A DNA stretch of 64,000 nucleotides, from contig NZ_LXSL01000030.1 of assembly GCF_001648355.1 (NCBI RefSeq), positions 44,448-108,447 on the forward strand, in the 5' to 3' direction. Positions 33,357 through 42,212 of this stretch are shown here, piece by piece. A program made the position numbers and the translations under genes. Within the stretch, counting starts at the first letter, position 1. Each line of letters opens with the position of its first letter. A model generated the notes under the pieces. The model was not told the origin of the DNA. It made no database searches and worked only from the letters and a program-made list of their open reading frames with translations. The stretch comes from Eikenella longinqua. GTDB lineage: Bacteria > Pseudomonadota > Gammaproteobacteria > Burkholderiales > Neisseriaceae.

Positions 33357-34091
33357 ATGCCGCACACCATCTTTATCGCCGACCTCCACCTCTCCGAAGA
33401 AGCCCCCGCCCTCACCGAGCTCTTCCTGCGCCAGCTGCACCAATGGCAGGGCAGCGCCGACGCGCTCTACATCCTCGGCGACCTCTTCGACGCCTGGATC
33501 GGCGACGACGACCGCAACCCCTTCACCGACCGCATCGCCGCCGAGCTACACAGCTTTTCCCAACACACCCCCCTCTACTTCGCCCACGGCAACCGCGACT
33601 TCCTGCTCGGCCCAGACTTCGCCCAATGCAGCGGCATGACCCTCCTCCCTGAGCAGCACGCGCTCACCCTCTACGGCCGCCCCTACCTGCTCACCCACGG
33701 CGACGAACTCTGCACCGCCGACCTGCCCTATATGCAGTTCCGCGCCCAATCGCGCCATCCCCAATGGCAGGCTGCCGTACTCGCCAAGCCCCTGGCCGAA
33801 CGCCGAGTGCTCGCCCGGCAAATCCGCCAAATGAGCGAACAAGGCAAAGCCGAAAACGGCAAAAGCGCCGTCTCCGACGTAACCGAAGAAGCCGTGCTCG
33901 CCCTCATGGCGCAGCACCCCGGCGCCGACCTCATCCACGGCCACACCCACCGCCCCGCCGCCCACCGCCACACCCTGCCCAACGGCCAAAGCTTCACCCG
34001 CTTCGTGCTGCAAGACTGGTATGGCAAAGAAGGCGGCTGCCTCGTCGTTTCCCCCGAAGGCGTGAGCACACAGCATTTTGCGCTGGATTAA
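33357..34091 (+). CDS. lpxH: UDP-2,3-diacylglucosamine diphosphatase
   Basis: A 244-residue metallophosphoesterase that removes UMP from UDP-diacylglucosamine in lipid A synthesis. All metal motifs are present: DLHL, GDLFDAWIGDDD, HGNRDFLLG, THGDELC and HGHTHRP. It works at the inner face of the inner membrane. It is coupled to the upstream YffB-like gene and followed by a DUS hairpin. Confidence 0.95.
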   Translation: MPHTIFIADLHLSEEAPALTELFLRQLHQWQGSADALYILGDLFDAWIGDDDRNPFTDRIAAELHSFSQHTPLYFAHGNRDFLLGPDFAQCSGMTLLPEQHALTLYGRPYLLTHGDELCTADLPYMQFRAQSRHPQWQAAVLAKPLAERRVLARQIRQMSEQGKAENGKSAVSDVTEEAVLALMAQHPGADLIHGHTHRPAAHRHTLPNGQSFTRFVLQDWYGKEGGCLVVSPEGVSTQHFALD

Positions 34092-34095
34092 ATTG

Positions 34096-34216
34096 AGGCT
34101 TCCTGAAAACCGAAATTTTCAGGTAGCCTCATGCAGGTATGCCATTCCGCAAACCGCATGCCGAGCCCTAGCAAATTTCAGGTAGCCTCTTTCCCCTCCT
34201 AATAAGGCTACCTGAA
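34096..34216. terminator. DUS hairpins after lpxH
   Basis: AGGCTTCCTGAA (34096-34107) pairs with TTCAGGTAGCCT (34118-34129). A second set is reverse 34177-34188 and forward 34205-34216. Confidence 0.6.
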
Positions 34217-34331
34217 AAAATCAACGCCGCCCGGCTCTGCGAAAAATCCGCCCGACGGGTTGGAAAAACCCCACAGGGCGTTTACAATGGCGGCCTTTCG
34301 TTTCCTTTGTTTCTTTTTGGAGTTTTACCCC

Positions 34332-34631
34332 ATGTTCCACTTCATCATTGCCGACGGCGTGGCCACCCCCGCCGACTTCGTCAAGAACGTTCTGCCGCTG
34401 CTCCTGCTGATGGGCATGCTCTACCTCATGATCATCCGCCCCAAGCAGAGAGAAGAAAAACGCCGCCGCCAAATGCTCACCGAACTGAAAAAAGGCGACA
34501 AAGTCATGACCAACTCCGGCATGCTCGGCAAAGTATTCAAAATCGGTGAAGACATCATCGGCCTGGAAGTTTCTCCCGACACCGTCATCGAATTCCACCG
34601 CGACGCCATCCTCAAAAAGCTGGACGTCTAA
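34332..34631 (+). CDS. yajC: Sec translocase accessory subunit YajC
   Basis: A 99-residue single-span membrane protein. The helix (NVLPLLLLMGMLYLMIIRP) is followed by the family core KQREEKRRRQMLTELKKGDKV and GMLGKVFKI. YajC associates with SecDF. The start at 34332 has GGAG upstream. secD and secF follow on the same strand, as is usual, so this is the yajC-secDF operon. Confidence 0.95.
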   Translation: MFHFIIADGVATPADFVKNVLPLLLLMGMLYLMIIRPKQREEKRRRQMLTELKKGDKVMTNSGMLGKVFKIGEDIIGLEVSPDTVIEFHRDAILKKLDV

Positions 34632-34698
34632 ACCGAATCCCGCACGGCGCAGCAGCCTTCCGGCCACGCTGCGCATTTTCCGTTTCTGAAAGCCCGTT

Positions 34699-36528
34699 AT
34701 GAACCGTTATCCGCTTTGGAAATACCTGCTGGTGGCGCTCACCGTCATCGTATCGGCCGTGTATGCCCTGCCCAACCTCTACGGCGAAACCCCCGCGGTG
34801 CAGGTGTCCACTAACCGCCAATCCGTTGCCATCGACCAAACCACCGAGCAGGCCGTGGAACAGGCGCTGAAAGAGGCCGGCATCCCGCACAACGGCATGT
34901 TTATCGCCGACGGCAGCCTACGCGTGCGCCTGCCCAACGAAGAAGTGCAGAGCAAAGCCCGCGACGCCATCGAACACAAACTGGGCGACAACTACATCAT
35001 CGCCCTCAACCTCATCGCCAACACCCCGGATTGGATGACCAAGCTCGGCGCCAATCCGATGTTCCTCGGCCTCGACCTGCGCGGCGGCGTGCATTTCACC
35101 ATGCGCGTGGACATGCACGCGGCCATCGACAAAACCTTCGACCGCATCGCCGGCGATTTCCGACGCCAGCTGCGTAAAGACAAAATCCGCACCGGCACCA
35201 TCCGCCGCAACGGCGATACGCTGGTGATCCCCTTCCAAGACGCCGCCAGCCTCCAGGCCGCGCTGCCCAAGCTGAAGGAACTCGCCAACGACGCCGAACT
35301 GCGAGCCGATGGCAACAACCTGGTGGTGAGCCTGCCGGAAAGCACGCGGGAGCAAATCCGAGGCGATGCTGTGAAGCAAAACATCACCACCCTGCACAAC
35401 CGCGTGAATGAATTGGGTGTGGCTGAACCAGTGATCCAAAAAGCTGGTCCTGATCGCATCGCGGTGCAGCTGCCCGGCGTACAGGACACCGCCAAAGCCA
35501 AAGACATCATCGGCCGCACCGCCACGCTGGAAGTGCGCATGGTGGCCGACGACCCCGTGCTGGAGCAGCAGGCCGCCGCCGGCAACGTGCCCGCCGGCTA
35601 TGAAATCCTGCCCACTTCCGATGGCGCGCAGGTGTTGGTGAGCAAGCAGGTGGAATTCACCGGCGATAACATCAACGATGCCCAGCCGGGCTTCACGCAA
35701 GACGGCAAGCCTTCGGTAAACCTGAAACTCGACAGTGCCGGCACCTCCATTTTCGCCGACCTCACCCGCAATAATGTGGGCCGCCGCACCGCCATGATCC
35801 TCATCGACCAGGGCAAGGCCGAAGTGGTAACCGCGCCGGTGATCAACGAGCCAATTCCCGGCGGCAACGTGCAGATTTCAGGTAGCATGAGCACCGCCGA
35901 AGCCAACGATACCGCGCTGCTGCTGCGCGCCGGTTCGCTGGCCGCGCCGATGGAAATCATCGAAGAGCGCACCATCGGCCCGTCTATGGGTAAGGAAAAC
36001 ATCAGCAAAGGCTTCCATTCCACGCTGTGGGGCTTCCTCGTGGTGGCCGGCTTCATGGTGGTGTACTACCGCCTGTTTGGCATTTTCTCCGTGCTGGCGC
36101 TCACCGCCAACCTGCTGTTCCTGATTGCGATTTTATCGCTGCTGCAAGCCACGCTCACCCTGCCCGGCATCGCGGCCATCGCGCTCACGCTCGGCATGGC
36201 CATCGACTCCAACGTGCTGATTAACGAGCGTATCCGCGAAGAGCTGCGCGACGGCATGTCGCCGCAGCAGGCCATCAGCGAGGGCTACCACCACGCTTGG
36301 GACACCATCGTGGATTCCAACATCACTTCGCTGATTGCCGGCATCGCCCTGCTGATTTTCGGCTCCGGCGCGGTGCGCGGCTTTGCCGTGGTGCACTGCA
36401 TCGGCATCCTCACTTCCATGTATTCTTCGGTGGTGGTATCCCGTACCTTTGTGAATCTGTGGTATGGCCGCCGCCGCAAGCTGAGCAACCTGTCCATCGG
36501 CATCACCCTGCCGGTCAAGGAGCACTGA
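34699..36528 (+). CDS. secD: Protein translocase subunit SecD
   Basis: A 609-residue SecD. It has an N-terminal helix, the large periplasmic part (P1 domain, with GLDLRGGVHF), and the C-terminal RND-type membrane bundle with GMAIDSNVLINERIREEL. With SecF it uses proton-motive force to pull exported proteins across the inner membrane. A DUS-like word (TTCAGGTAGCAT, near 35878) is read in frame as SGS. A few codons around 35400-35460 look less GC-biased than the rest. Confidence 0.96.
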   Translation: MNRYPLWKYLLVALTVIVSAVYALPNLYGETPAVQVSTNRQSVAIDQTTEQAVEQALKEAGIPHNGMFIADGSLRVRLPNEEVQSKARDAIEHKLGDNYIIALNLIANTPDWMTKLGANPMFLGLDLRGGVHFTMRVDMHAAIDKTFDRIAGDFRRQLRKDKIRTGTIRRNGDTLVIPFQDAASLQAALPKLKELANDAELRADGNNLVVSLPESTREQIRGDAVKQNITTLHNRVNELGVAEPVIQKAGPDRIAVQLPGVQDTAKAKDIIGRTATLEVRMVADDPVLEQQAAAGNVPAGYEILPTSDGAQVLVSKQVEFTGDNINDAQPGFTQDGKPSVNLKLDSAGTSIFADLTRNNVGRRTAMILIDQGKAEVVTAPVINEPIPGGNVQISGSMSTAEANDTALLLRAGSLAAPMEIIEERTIGPSMGKENISKGFHSTLWGFLVVAGFMVVYYRLFGIFSVLALTANLLFLIAILSLLQATLTLPGIAAIALTLGMAIDSNVLINERIREELRDGMSPQQAISEGYHHAWDTIVDSNITSLIAGIALLIFGSGAVRGFAVVHCIGILTSMYSSVVVSRTFVNLWYGRRRKLSNLSIGITLPVKEH

Positions 36529-36529
36529 G

Positions 36530-37471
36530 ATGGATTTTTTCCACCGTTTGAAACACGACATCCCGTTTATGAGCTACGGCAAAATCACCACCCTGATTTC
36601 GCTGCTCACCTTCATCGCCGCCGTGGTTTTCCTGTTTGCCAAAGGGCTGAACTATTCGGTTGAGTTCACCGGCGGCACGATCATTGAAGTGCAATACAGC
36701 CAACAAGGCGCCGATCCGAACCAGGTGCGCGACCGCTTAAGCACGCTCAACATGGGCGAGGCTCAAGTGCAGACTCTTGGTACTAACAAACAGATGCTGA
36801 TCCGCCTGCCTAATAAAGATAACGTTTCTACTGCTGAAGTATCAAATCGTGTAATGAATTTGCTGAAGCAAGATCGTTCAGATGTCACCCTACGAAAAGT
36901 AGAATCTATCGGACCTCAAGTTGGGGAGGAGCTGAAACAGCACGGCATATTCGCTTTGCTTATGGTAGTAATCGGCATCATCATCTACCTCTCCATGCGT
37001 TTCGAATGGCGCTTTGCCGTATCCGCCATCATCGCCAATATGCACGACGTGGTGGTGATTCTCGGCTGTTTCGCCTTGTTCCAATGGGAGTTTTCGCTCA
37101 CCGTGCTGGCCGGCATCCTGGCCGTGCTCGGCTATTCGGTGAACGAATCCGTGGTGGTGTTCGACCGCATCCGCGAAAACATCCACAAGCCCGCCATGCG
37201 CGGCAAAACCATCCCGCAAGTGATCGACAACGCCATCACCGCCACCATGAGCCGCACCATCATCACCCACGGCTCCACCGAAGCCATGGTGATTTCCATG
37301 CTGATTTTTGGTGGCGCCGCACTGCACGGCTTCTCCATCGCGCTCACCATCGGCATCGTATTCGGCATTTATTCTTCCGTGCTGGTGGCCAGCCCCCTGC
37401 TGCTGTTCTTCGGCCTCACCCGCGAGAATATCCACAAGCCGCAGAAACAGAAAGAAGAAGCCGTGGTGTAA
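36530..37471 (+). CDS. secF: Protein translocase subunit SecF
   Basis: A 313-residue SecF that starts one base after the secD stop. The family start (HDIPFMSYGK), FTGGTIIEV box and the bundle motif GYSVNESVVVFDRIRENI are present. From about 36765 to 36925 the codons are plainly AT-richer than on both sides (GCTGAAGTATCAAATCG and similar), a sign of a short recombination patch. It ends with a strong terminator. Confidence 0.96.
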   Translation: MDFFHRLKHDIPFMSYGKITTLISLLTFIAAVVFLFAKGLNYSVEFTGGTIIEVQYSQQGADPNQVRDRLSTLNMGEAQVQTLGTNKQMLIRLPNKDNVSTAEVSNRVMNLLKQDRSDVTLRKVESIGPQVGEELKQHGIFALLMVVIGIIIYLSMRFEWRFAVSAIIANMHDVVVILGCFALFQWEFSLTVLAGILAVLGYSVNESVVVFDRIRENIHKPAMRGKTIPQVIDNAITATMSRTIITHGSTEAMVISMLIFGGAALHGFSIALTIGIVFGIYSSVLVASPLLLFFGLTRENIHKPQKQKEEAVV

Positions 37472-37492
37472 ACCCGGCAGCCATGCAAACAA

Positions 37493-37534
37493 AACAACAC
37501 AGAGGTTACCTGAAAACCTCTGTGTTGTTTTTTG
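37493..37534 (+). terminator. Intrinsic terminator of yajC-secDF with DUS-like loop
   Basis: AACAACACAGAGGTT pairs with AACCTCTGTGTTGTT across a 7-base loop, followed by a T-run. The 5' arm and loop form AGGTTACCTGAA, a one-base DUS variant. Confidence 0.92.
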
Positions 37535-37683
37535 CACGGCATCATCCGCCTTCCCCGGCAAAACAAAAGGCTTAACTATGCCCGAAACCATTTTTCAGGT
37601 AGCCTCCCGCCGCTTGCAAGCCAAGCCATTTTTCGGCAAACCGCAGCAAACCGCACACAGCAGCCATGCCATACCGCACAAAA

Positions 37684-37743
37684 AGGCTACCTGAAAACTT
37701 TAACCCCGCCGCCACTCGTGGAGCTAAAATTTTCAGGTAGCCT
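37684..37743. terminator. DUS hairpin
   Basis: Forward DUS 37684-37695 and reverse DUS 37732-37743. The loop holds GGAGCTAAAATT, the end of the 32-base repeat type. Confidence 0.6.
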
Positions 37744-37801
37744 TTTACAATCTAATCAGTTTGGCGATGCCATGCCCGGCTTCAATCCTCAAGCGCCGGC
37801 T

Positions 37802-38167
37802 CTAGCGGAACTGAGCAGCATTGGCCACGCTTTTCACGCATTCCGCTTCTGTGCCCAGCCAGCCCGCAGCCAAGCCGCAACCGTTCCGTTCCAGCCAGAA
37901 ATAACCGCCGCCAGCCGCCAAGGCAATCACCAGCCTGATCAAGCCGTTCTCGCCAAACTTATCCACCAAAAACATCATCAGCACAGCCCAAGCCCACACC
38001 AAGCCCCATTGCAAGGCCCACACGGTATCCGGCTCCGGCATCGTCCAATGCATAAAACTGTTGGCAACAATCGCCATGATGGTGAAGAACAGGCCTTCCA
38101 GCGCCACGCTCGGCTCGCGCTCGCCCATCCAAATACACCAAAACCCCAAAACAAAGGCCATCAACAT
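37802..38167 (-). CDS. Small membrane protein (121 aa)
   Basis: Not recognised. Four hydrophobic segments are visible (MAFVLGFWCIWMG; LFFTIMAIVANSF; GLVWAWAVLMMFLV; GLIRLVIALAAGGGYF), so it is an integral inner-membrane protein. A small cysteine-containing tail (ERNGCGLAAGWLGTEAECV) follows. GGAAAGGGAAAATT precedes the ATG. It lies alone between two divergent or convergent groups. Confidence 0.65.
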   Translation of the reverse strand: MLMAFVLGFWCIWMGEREPSVALEGLFFTIMAIVANSFMHWTMPEPDTVWALQWGLVWAWAVLMMFLVDKFGENGLIRLVIALAAGGGYFWLERNGCGLAAGWLGTEAECVKSVANAAQFR

Positions 38168-38442
38168 AATTTTCCCTTTCCAGCGGTGCTGTTCAAAATC
38201 TAAAAATCTGTTTGTTACGAATATCGGTTTCCGGCAAACCGGCCGACTTTTGCGTTAAATTTATCCTACCTATTTTACCCTTTCCTACAATTTATTGACA
38301 ATTCCTAAATCCGGCCAACGCCCGGTTTGTTTATCCCGCGCATCAAAAACGCCCTGCCCTCTTCTGGTTTCGCCGCCTAAGCGCATCCAATTATTCATTT
38401 TTTCACTATAATGCCGCCATCATCCCGCCCCGGCTCCTGGCC

Positions 38443-39042
38443 ATGAGCATCTACGCCCTCAAACCCAAATTCCAAAACCTGCTGCGCCCACTGGTGCGGC
38501 GTCTTTACCAAAGAGGCATTACCGCCAATCAGGTAACGCTTTTTGCCTGCGCCATATCCGTCGCGCTCGGGCTGCTGCTGTCCGTGTTTGCACATATCCC
38601 GACGCTGTTCTGGCTGCTGCCCGTGTGGCTGTTTGTCCGCATGGCATTGAACGCGGTGGACGGAATGCTGGCGCGCGAGTTCGGCCAGCAGTCGGCACTG
38701 GGCGGCTACCTGAACGAAATCACCGACGTCGCCGCCGATGCCGCGCTCTATCTGCCTTTCGCCTTCATCGCCCCGTTTGGCGGCGCACAAATCGCCCTGT
38801 TTGTCTGGCTTGCTGCAATGACCGAATTTTGCGGCGCATTGGGGCAGGTACACGGCAACGGCAGGCGTTATGACGGACCCTTCGGCAAAAGCGACCGCGC
38901 GTTCTTTATCGGCGCACTGGCGGTTTGGTACGCAGCGGCGGGCAGCTTCCATGCGGTTTTCTACGCCGTCATGTGGCTGGCTTGCGCAGCACTGGCTTAC
39001 ACCTGCTACAAGCGCATCGCCAACGGCTTAAAGGTCGTCTGA
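38443..39042 (+). CDS. ynbA: YnbA-like CDP-alcohol phosphatidyltransferase
   Basis: A 199-residue membrane enzyme. The CDP-alcohol phosphatidyltransferase motif is present as VDGMLAREFGQQSALGG followed by YLNEITD; the second aspartate of the classic motif is an asparagine, which as I recall is also so in E. coli YnbA. The enzyme should join a CDP-diacylglycerol (or similar) to an alcohol. The C-terminal part has GPFGKSDRAFFIGAL. It opens a cluster with ynbC- and ynbD-like genes. A Neisseria-type DUS, AGGTCGTCTGAA (39032-39043), overlaps its stop. Confidence 0.83.
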   Translation: MSIYALKPKFQNLLRPLVRRLYQRGITANQVTLFACAISVALGLLLSVFAHIPTLFWLLPVWLFVRMALNAVDGMLAREFGQQSALGGYLNEITDVAADAALYLPFAFIAPFGGAQIALFVWLAAMTEFCGALGQVHGNGRRYDGPFGKSDRAFFIGALAVWYAAAGSFHAVFYAVMWLACAALAYTCYKRIANGLKVV

Positions 39043-39043
39043 A
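39032..39043 (+). repeat. Foreign-dialect DUS at the ynbA stop
   Basis: AGGTCGTCTGAA overlaps the TGA stop codon of the ynbA-like gene, in the same way Eikenella DUS copies overlap stops elsewhere. Confidence 0.85.
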
Positions 39044-39085
39044 ACCCGTTCCCCGTCTTCTCTTCCCTCAATAAAAGAAAACCTT

Positions 39086-39708
39086 ATGCAAAAAAACCTG
39101 CACACCATCCCCCTGTTGCTCACCATTTTCATCGCCGCACTCATCGTCTGGTCGGGCATCAACCCGTCCGACCGCGTCGTCTGGTACGCCGAAATCCTCC
39201 CCGTTTCCGCCGTATTCATCGCACTGATTGCCACTTACCGCCGCTTCCGTTTCAGCAATCTGGCGTACATATTCATGAGTTTCTGGCTGATTATGCACAC
39301 CGTCGGCGCACACTACACCTTCGCCGACGCCCCTTCGATTGGGCAAACCGCCTGCTTGCCCCGTTCTTGGGCGAAAACCGCAACCACTTCGACCGCGTCG
39401 GACACTACATCATCGGTTTCTACGCCTATCCGATGGCAGAATGGCTGTTGCGCCGCAAACTCTGCCGCCCTACCCTCGCCCTGTTTTTCTCCCTGTCCTT
39501 CATCATGAGCGTGGCGGCGGCATACGAAATCATCGAGTGGCAATATGCCGTCATCGACGGCGGCGAAGCAGGCTTGGAAGTGCTCGGCTCGCAAGGCGAC
39601 ATTTGGGACGCGCAAAAAGATATGCTCGCCGACACACTGGGCGCACTGACTTTGCTGTGTATTTTCCTATTCACCCGCCCCGACAAGCGTTTGGGCAGCC
39701 AATCTTAA
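39086..39708 (+). pseudogene. DUF2238 (YjdF-like) membrane protein, frameshifted
   Basis: The first 83 codons encode the start of a YjdF/DUF2238 membrane protein (NLAYIFMSFWLIMHTVGAHYTFADAP). The rest lies in another frame from about 39340 (DRVGHYIIGFYAYPMAEWLLRRK, DGGEAGLEVLGSQGDIWDAQKDM). One C is missing in the run at 39330-39333: five C would restore a full 207-residue protein. This is a recent break, a reversible slip, or a sequencing error. YjdF-like proteins have several helices and no established role. Confidence 0.75.
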
Positions 39709-39715
39709 CTGTTAA

Positions 39716-39756
39716 AGGCTACCTGAAAACGCATCAAACCGATTTTCAGGTAGCCT
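39716..39756. terminator. DUS hairpin
   Basis: Forward DUS 39716-39727 and reverse DUS 39745-39756 lie between the DUF2238 gene and the ynbC-like gene. It is an Eikenella-type pair inside an otherwise neisserial block. Confidence 0.7.
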
Positions 39757-39789
39757 CTTTAAAATGTATTTCACCAAGGAGTACGACCC

Positions 39790-41532
39790 ATGCAGGAAAT
39801 GCAAAAACACTTCGCCACCCAAGACGGTACCGAACTTTTCTACCGTTACCGACCCGCTGCCGACGGTTCGGCGGATAAAGCCATTATCCTGTTCCATCGC
39901 GGACATGAACATTCGGGACGGATGATGTTTGTTGCCGACGAACTCGGTTTCGACGATTTTGCCTATTTCGCATGGGACGCGCGCGGTCATGGACACAGCC
40001 CGGGCGAGCGCGGCGACAGCCCCAGTATCAGCACTTCCGTTGCCGACGTGGACGACTTCATCCGCCACATCCAAAGCGAATACGGTATCAAACCTGAAAA
40101 CATCTGCGTCATCGCGCAAAGCGTCGGCGCGGTATTGGTTTCCGCCTGGCTGCACGACTACGCGCCGAAAATCCGCTGCACCGTATTGGCATCGCCCGCG
40201 TTCAAAGTCAAACTCTACGTCCCCTTCGCCCGCACCGGCTTGAAAATCATGCAGAAATGGCGCGGCAATTTCTTTGTCAACAGCTACGTCAAAGCCCATT
40301 ACCTGACCCACAACAAAGAACGCCAAACCAACTACGACAACGACCCGCTGATCGCCCGCGCCATTTCCGTTCGCATCCTGCTCGGTTTGTACGAAGCCGC
40401 CGAACGCGTCGTCGCCGACGCGCAGGCGATTACTACGCCCGTGCAGCTTTTGATTTCCGGCAGCGACTGGGTTGTCCACCACAAACCGCAACACGATTTC
40501 TACAACCGCTTGGGCAGCCGCATCAAAGAACGCCATATCCTGCCCGGCTTCTATCACGACACATTGGGCGAGCAAAACCGCGAAATTGCCTTTGTCGAAA
40601 TGCGCCGCTTTATCCGTGAACGTTTCAATCAGCCTTTATATCAAGTCGATTTGACCCAAGCCCACTTACACGGCGAAAGCCGCCGCGAAGCCGACGAACT
40701 GGCAACGCCCCTGCCCGTCTGGTCGCCGCGTGGTGCATTCTGGGCAGCTTACCGCGCCTCCCTCGACCTCGGCACACGCTGGAGTGAAGGCTTGAAAATC
40801 GGCAAGGAAACGGGATTCGATTCGGGCAACACGCTGGATTACGTCTATCGCAACCAGCCGCAGGGCAGCAATGCCTTTGGTGTGGCAGTGGACAAACACT
40901 ATCTCAACGTCATCGGCTGGCGCGGCATCCGCCAACGCAAAATCAATATCGGCAAAGCGATTCAGACGGCATTTGCCAAGCTGCGCGAAGCGGGCAAACC
41001 GGTACACGTTCTCGATATTGCCTCGGGGCACGGCCGCTATGTGCTCGACGCGTTGACTGCCGACACGCTGCCCGATTCCGTGCGCCTGCGCGATTACAGC
41101 CCGATTAACGTCGAAGCCGGACGCAAGCTGATTGCCGAACGCGGCCTGCAAGACACGGTTACTTTTAACGAAGTTAATGCCTACGACCGCGCTAATTATC
41201 AGGATTTGCAGCCCCGCCCCACACTGGGTATCGTTTCCGGCCTGCATGAATTGTTTGCCGACAACGATTTGATTTTGAACTCGCTCTACGGCTTCGGCGA
41301 TGCGATTGAAACAGGCGGCTACCTGATTTACACCGGACAGCCATGGCATCCGCAGCTCGAAATGATTGCCCGCGCGCTGACCAGCCACAAAGCAGGCAGC
41401 CCGAATTGGGTAATGCGCCGCCGCAGCCAGTGGGAAATGGATCAGCTGGTTGAAACAGCCGGTTTTGAAAAAATCCGCCAATGGATAGACGAATACGGTA
41501 TTTTCACCGTAAGTCTGGCGGTGAAAAAATAA
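39790..41532 (+). CDS. ynbC: YnbC-like hydrolase-methyltransferase fusion
   Basis: A 580-residue two-domain protein. Residues 1 to about 290 are an alpha/beta hydrolase (serine aminopeptidase S33 type): oxyanion part ILFHRGHEHSGR, WDARGHGHSPG, nucleophile serine in IAQSVGAV (AxSxG, not the usual GxSxG) and likely catalytic histidine in GFYHDTLGE. From about residue 340 a class I SAM methyltransferase follows (HVLDIASGHGRYVLDAL). E. coli YnbC has the same fusion and size. Likely role: lipid or lipid-headgroup processing with methylation. AAGGAGTACGACCC supports the start. Confidence 0.83.
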   Translation: MQEMQKHFATQDGTELFYRYRPAADGSADKAIILFHRGHEHSGRMMFVADELGFDDFAYFAWDARGHGHSPGERGDSPSISTSVADVDDFIRHIQSEYGIKPENICVIAQSVGAVLVSAWLHDYAPKIRCTVLASPAFKVKLYVPFARTGLKIMQKWRGNFFVNSYVKAHYLTHNKERQTNYDNDPLIARAISVRILLGLYEAAERVVADAQAITTPVQLLISGSDWVVHHKPQHDFYNRLGSRIKERHILPGFYHDTLGEQNREIAFVEMRRFIRERFNQPLYQVDLTQAHLHGESRREADELATPLPVWSPRGAFWAAYRASLDLGTRWSEGLKIGKETGFDSGNTLDYVYRNQPQGSNAFGVAVDKHYLNVIGWRGIRQRKINIGKAIQTAFAKLREAGKPVHVLDIASGHGRYVLDALTADTLPDSVRLRDYSPINVEAGRKLIAERGLQDTVTFNEVNAYDRANYQDLQPRPTLGIVSGLHELFADNDLILNSLYGFGDAIETGGYLIYTGQPWHPQLEMIARALTSHKAGSPNWVMRRRSQWEMDQLVETAGFEKIRQWIDEYGIFTVSLAVKK

Positions 41533-41539
41533 AATAAGA

Positions 41540-41569
41540 AAAGGCCGCCTGAAAATCAGACGACCTTTT
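41540..41569. terminator. Terminator with mixed DUS arms
   Basis: AAAAGGCCGCCTGA pairs with TCAGACGACCTTTT. The arms resemble Neisseria DUS variants, not the Eikenella word. It lies between convergent genes. Confidence 0.7.
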
Positions 41570-41580
41570 ATTGAAAAATC

Positions 41581-41949
41581 TTAGTTGCTGGCGTTCACAG
41601 GTGAGCAGTTTTTCACCACGAAACGGCCGCCAGGAGCGGTCAAGCCCACCACATCGGAGGTGGTGTGGGTGTTTCTGTCGATGTAGCCGGCAGACAGAGA
41701 GTAGCCGCGACGGTTGGTAAAGGTGGTACCGGTGCTGTCGGACTGTCTTCTGTTATAAGCCAGGTTTACCTGCGTACCGGCGGCATTAACCGCAGCGCTT
41801 ACCGGCTTGCCTTGGCGGTTGAACTCATACAACACGTTCAACTGTTTGCCGTTGTCGCAGGTGTAGGAAACCATGCCGCCGGGCGCAGCCGCAGCACTCA
41901 GGGAAACGGCAGCCAGTGCAGCCGCAGTAACAACAGATAATAGTTTCAT
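41581..41949 (-). CDS. Acp-like surface protein / lysozyme inhibitor
   Basis: A 122-residue secreted protein resembling neisserial adhesin complex protein Acp, a surface protein with C-type lysozyme inhibitor (MliC-like) fold. The signal peptide ends AALAAVSLSAAAA. Then VSYTCDNGKQLNVLYEFN and GGRFVVKNCSPVN hold the two cysteines that form the family disulfide, at the same relative places. It would protect against host lysozyme and help adhesion. The start at 41949 has GGAG upstream; longer frames are not supported. It runs opposite to the ynb-like genes around it. Confidence 0.8.
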   Translation of the reverse strand: MKLLSVVTAAALAAVSLSAAAAPGGMVSYTCDNGKQLNVLYEFNRQGKPVSAAVNAAGTQVNLAYNRRQSDSTGTTFTNRRGYSLSAGYIDRNTHTTSDVVGLTAPGGRFVVKNCSPVNASN

Positions 41950-41985
41950 AATAGTTATGACTCCTAATTGAGCATCAAGAAATTT

Positions 41986-41997
41986 TTCAGGTAGCCT
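41986..41997 (-). repeat. Single reverse DUS
   Basis: TTCAGGTAGCCT upstream of the Acp-like gene. Confidence 0.8.
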
Positions 41998-42212
41998 CAA
42001 AGCTGCCTGCGCTGCTTCTAAAGCAAATGAATAATCTGCCCAACAGCGGGCGCTATTGTATTCCTCCGGCAAGAATATGCAACTAACATAACAGTAAAAT
42101 AATATTATGCTTCCGATATGGAAATTTAACTTACTTTCTGCCACCACATCAGCATGCCTTGTATTAAAAGCAGATTTCATCTGATTTGCACCGAACGTTT
42201 ACAATCCACTCC

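Larger units (their letters stand above)
37472..37801. other. Gene-free stretch after secF
   Basis: It holds the secDF terminator, a reverse DUS (37595-37606) and a DUS pair (37684-37743). No gene is supported. Confidence 0.6.
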
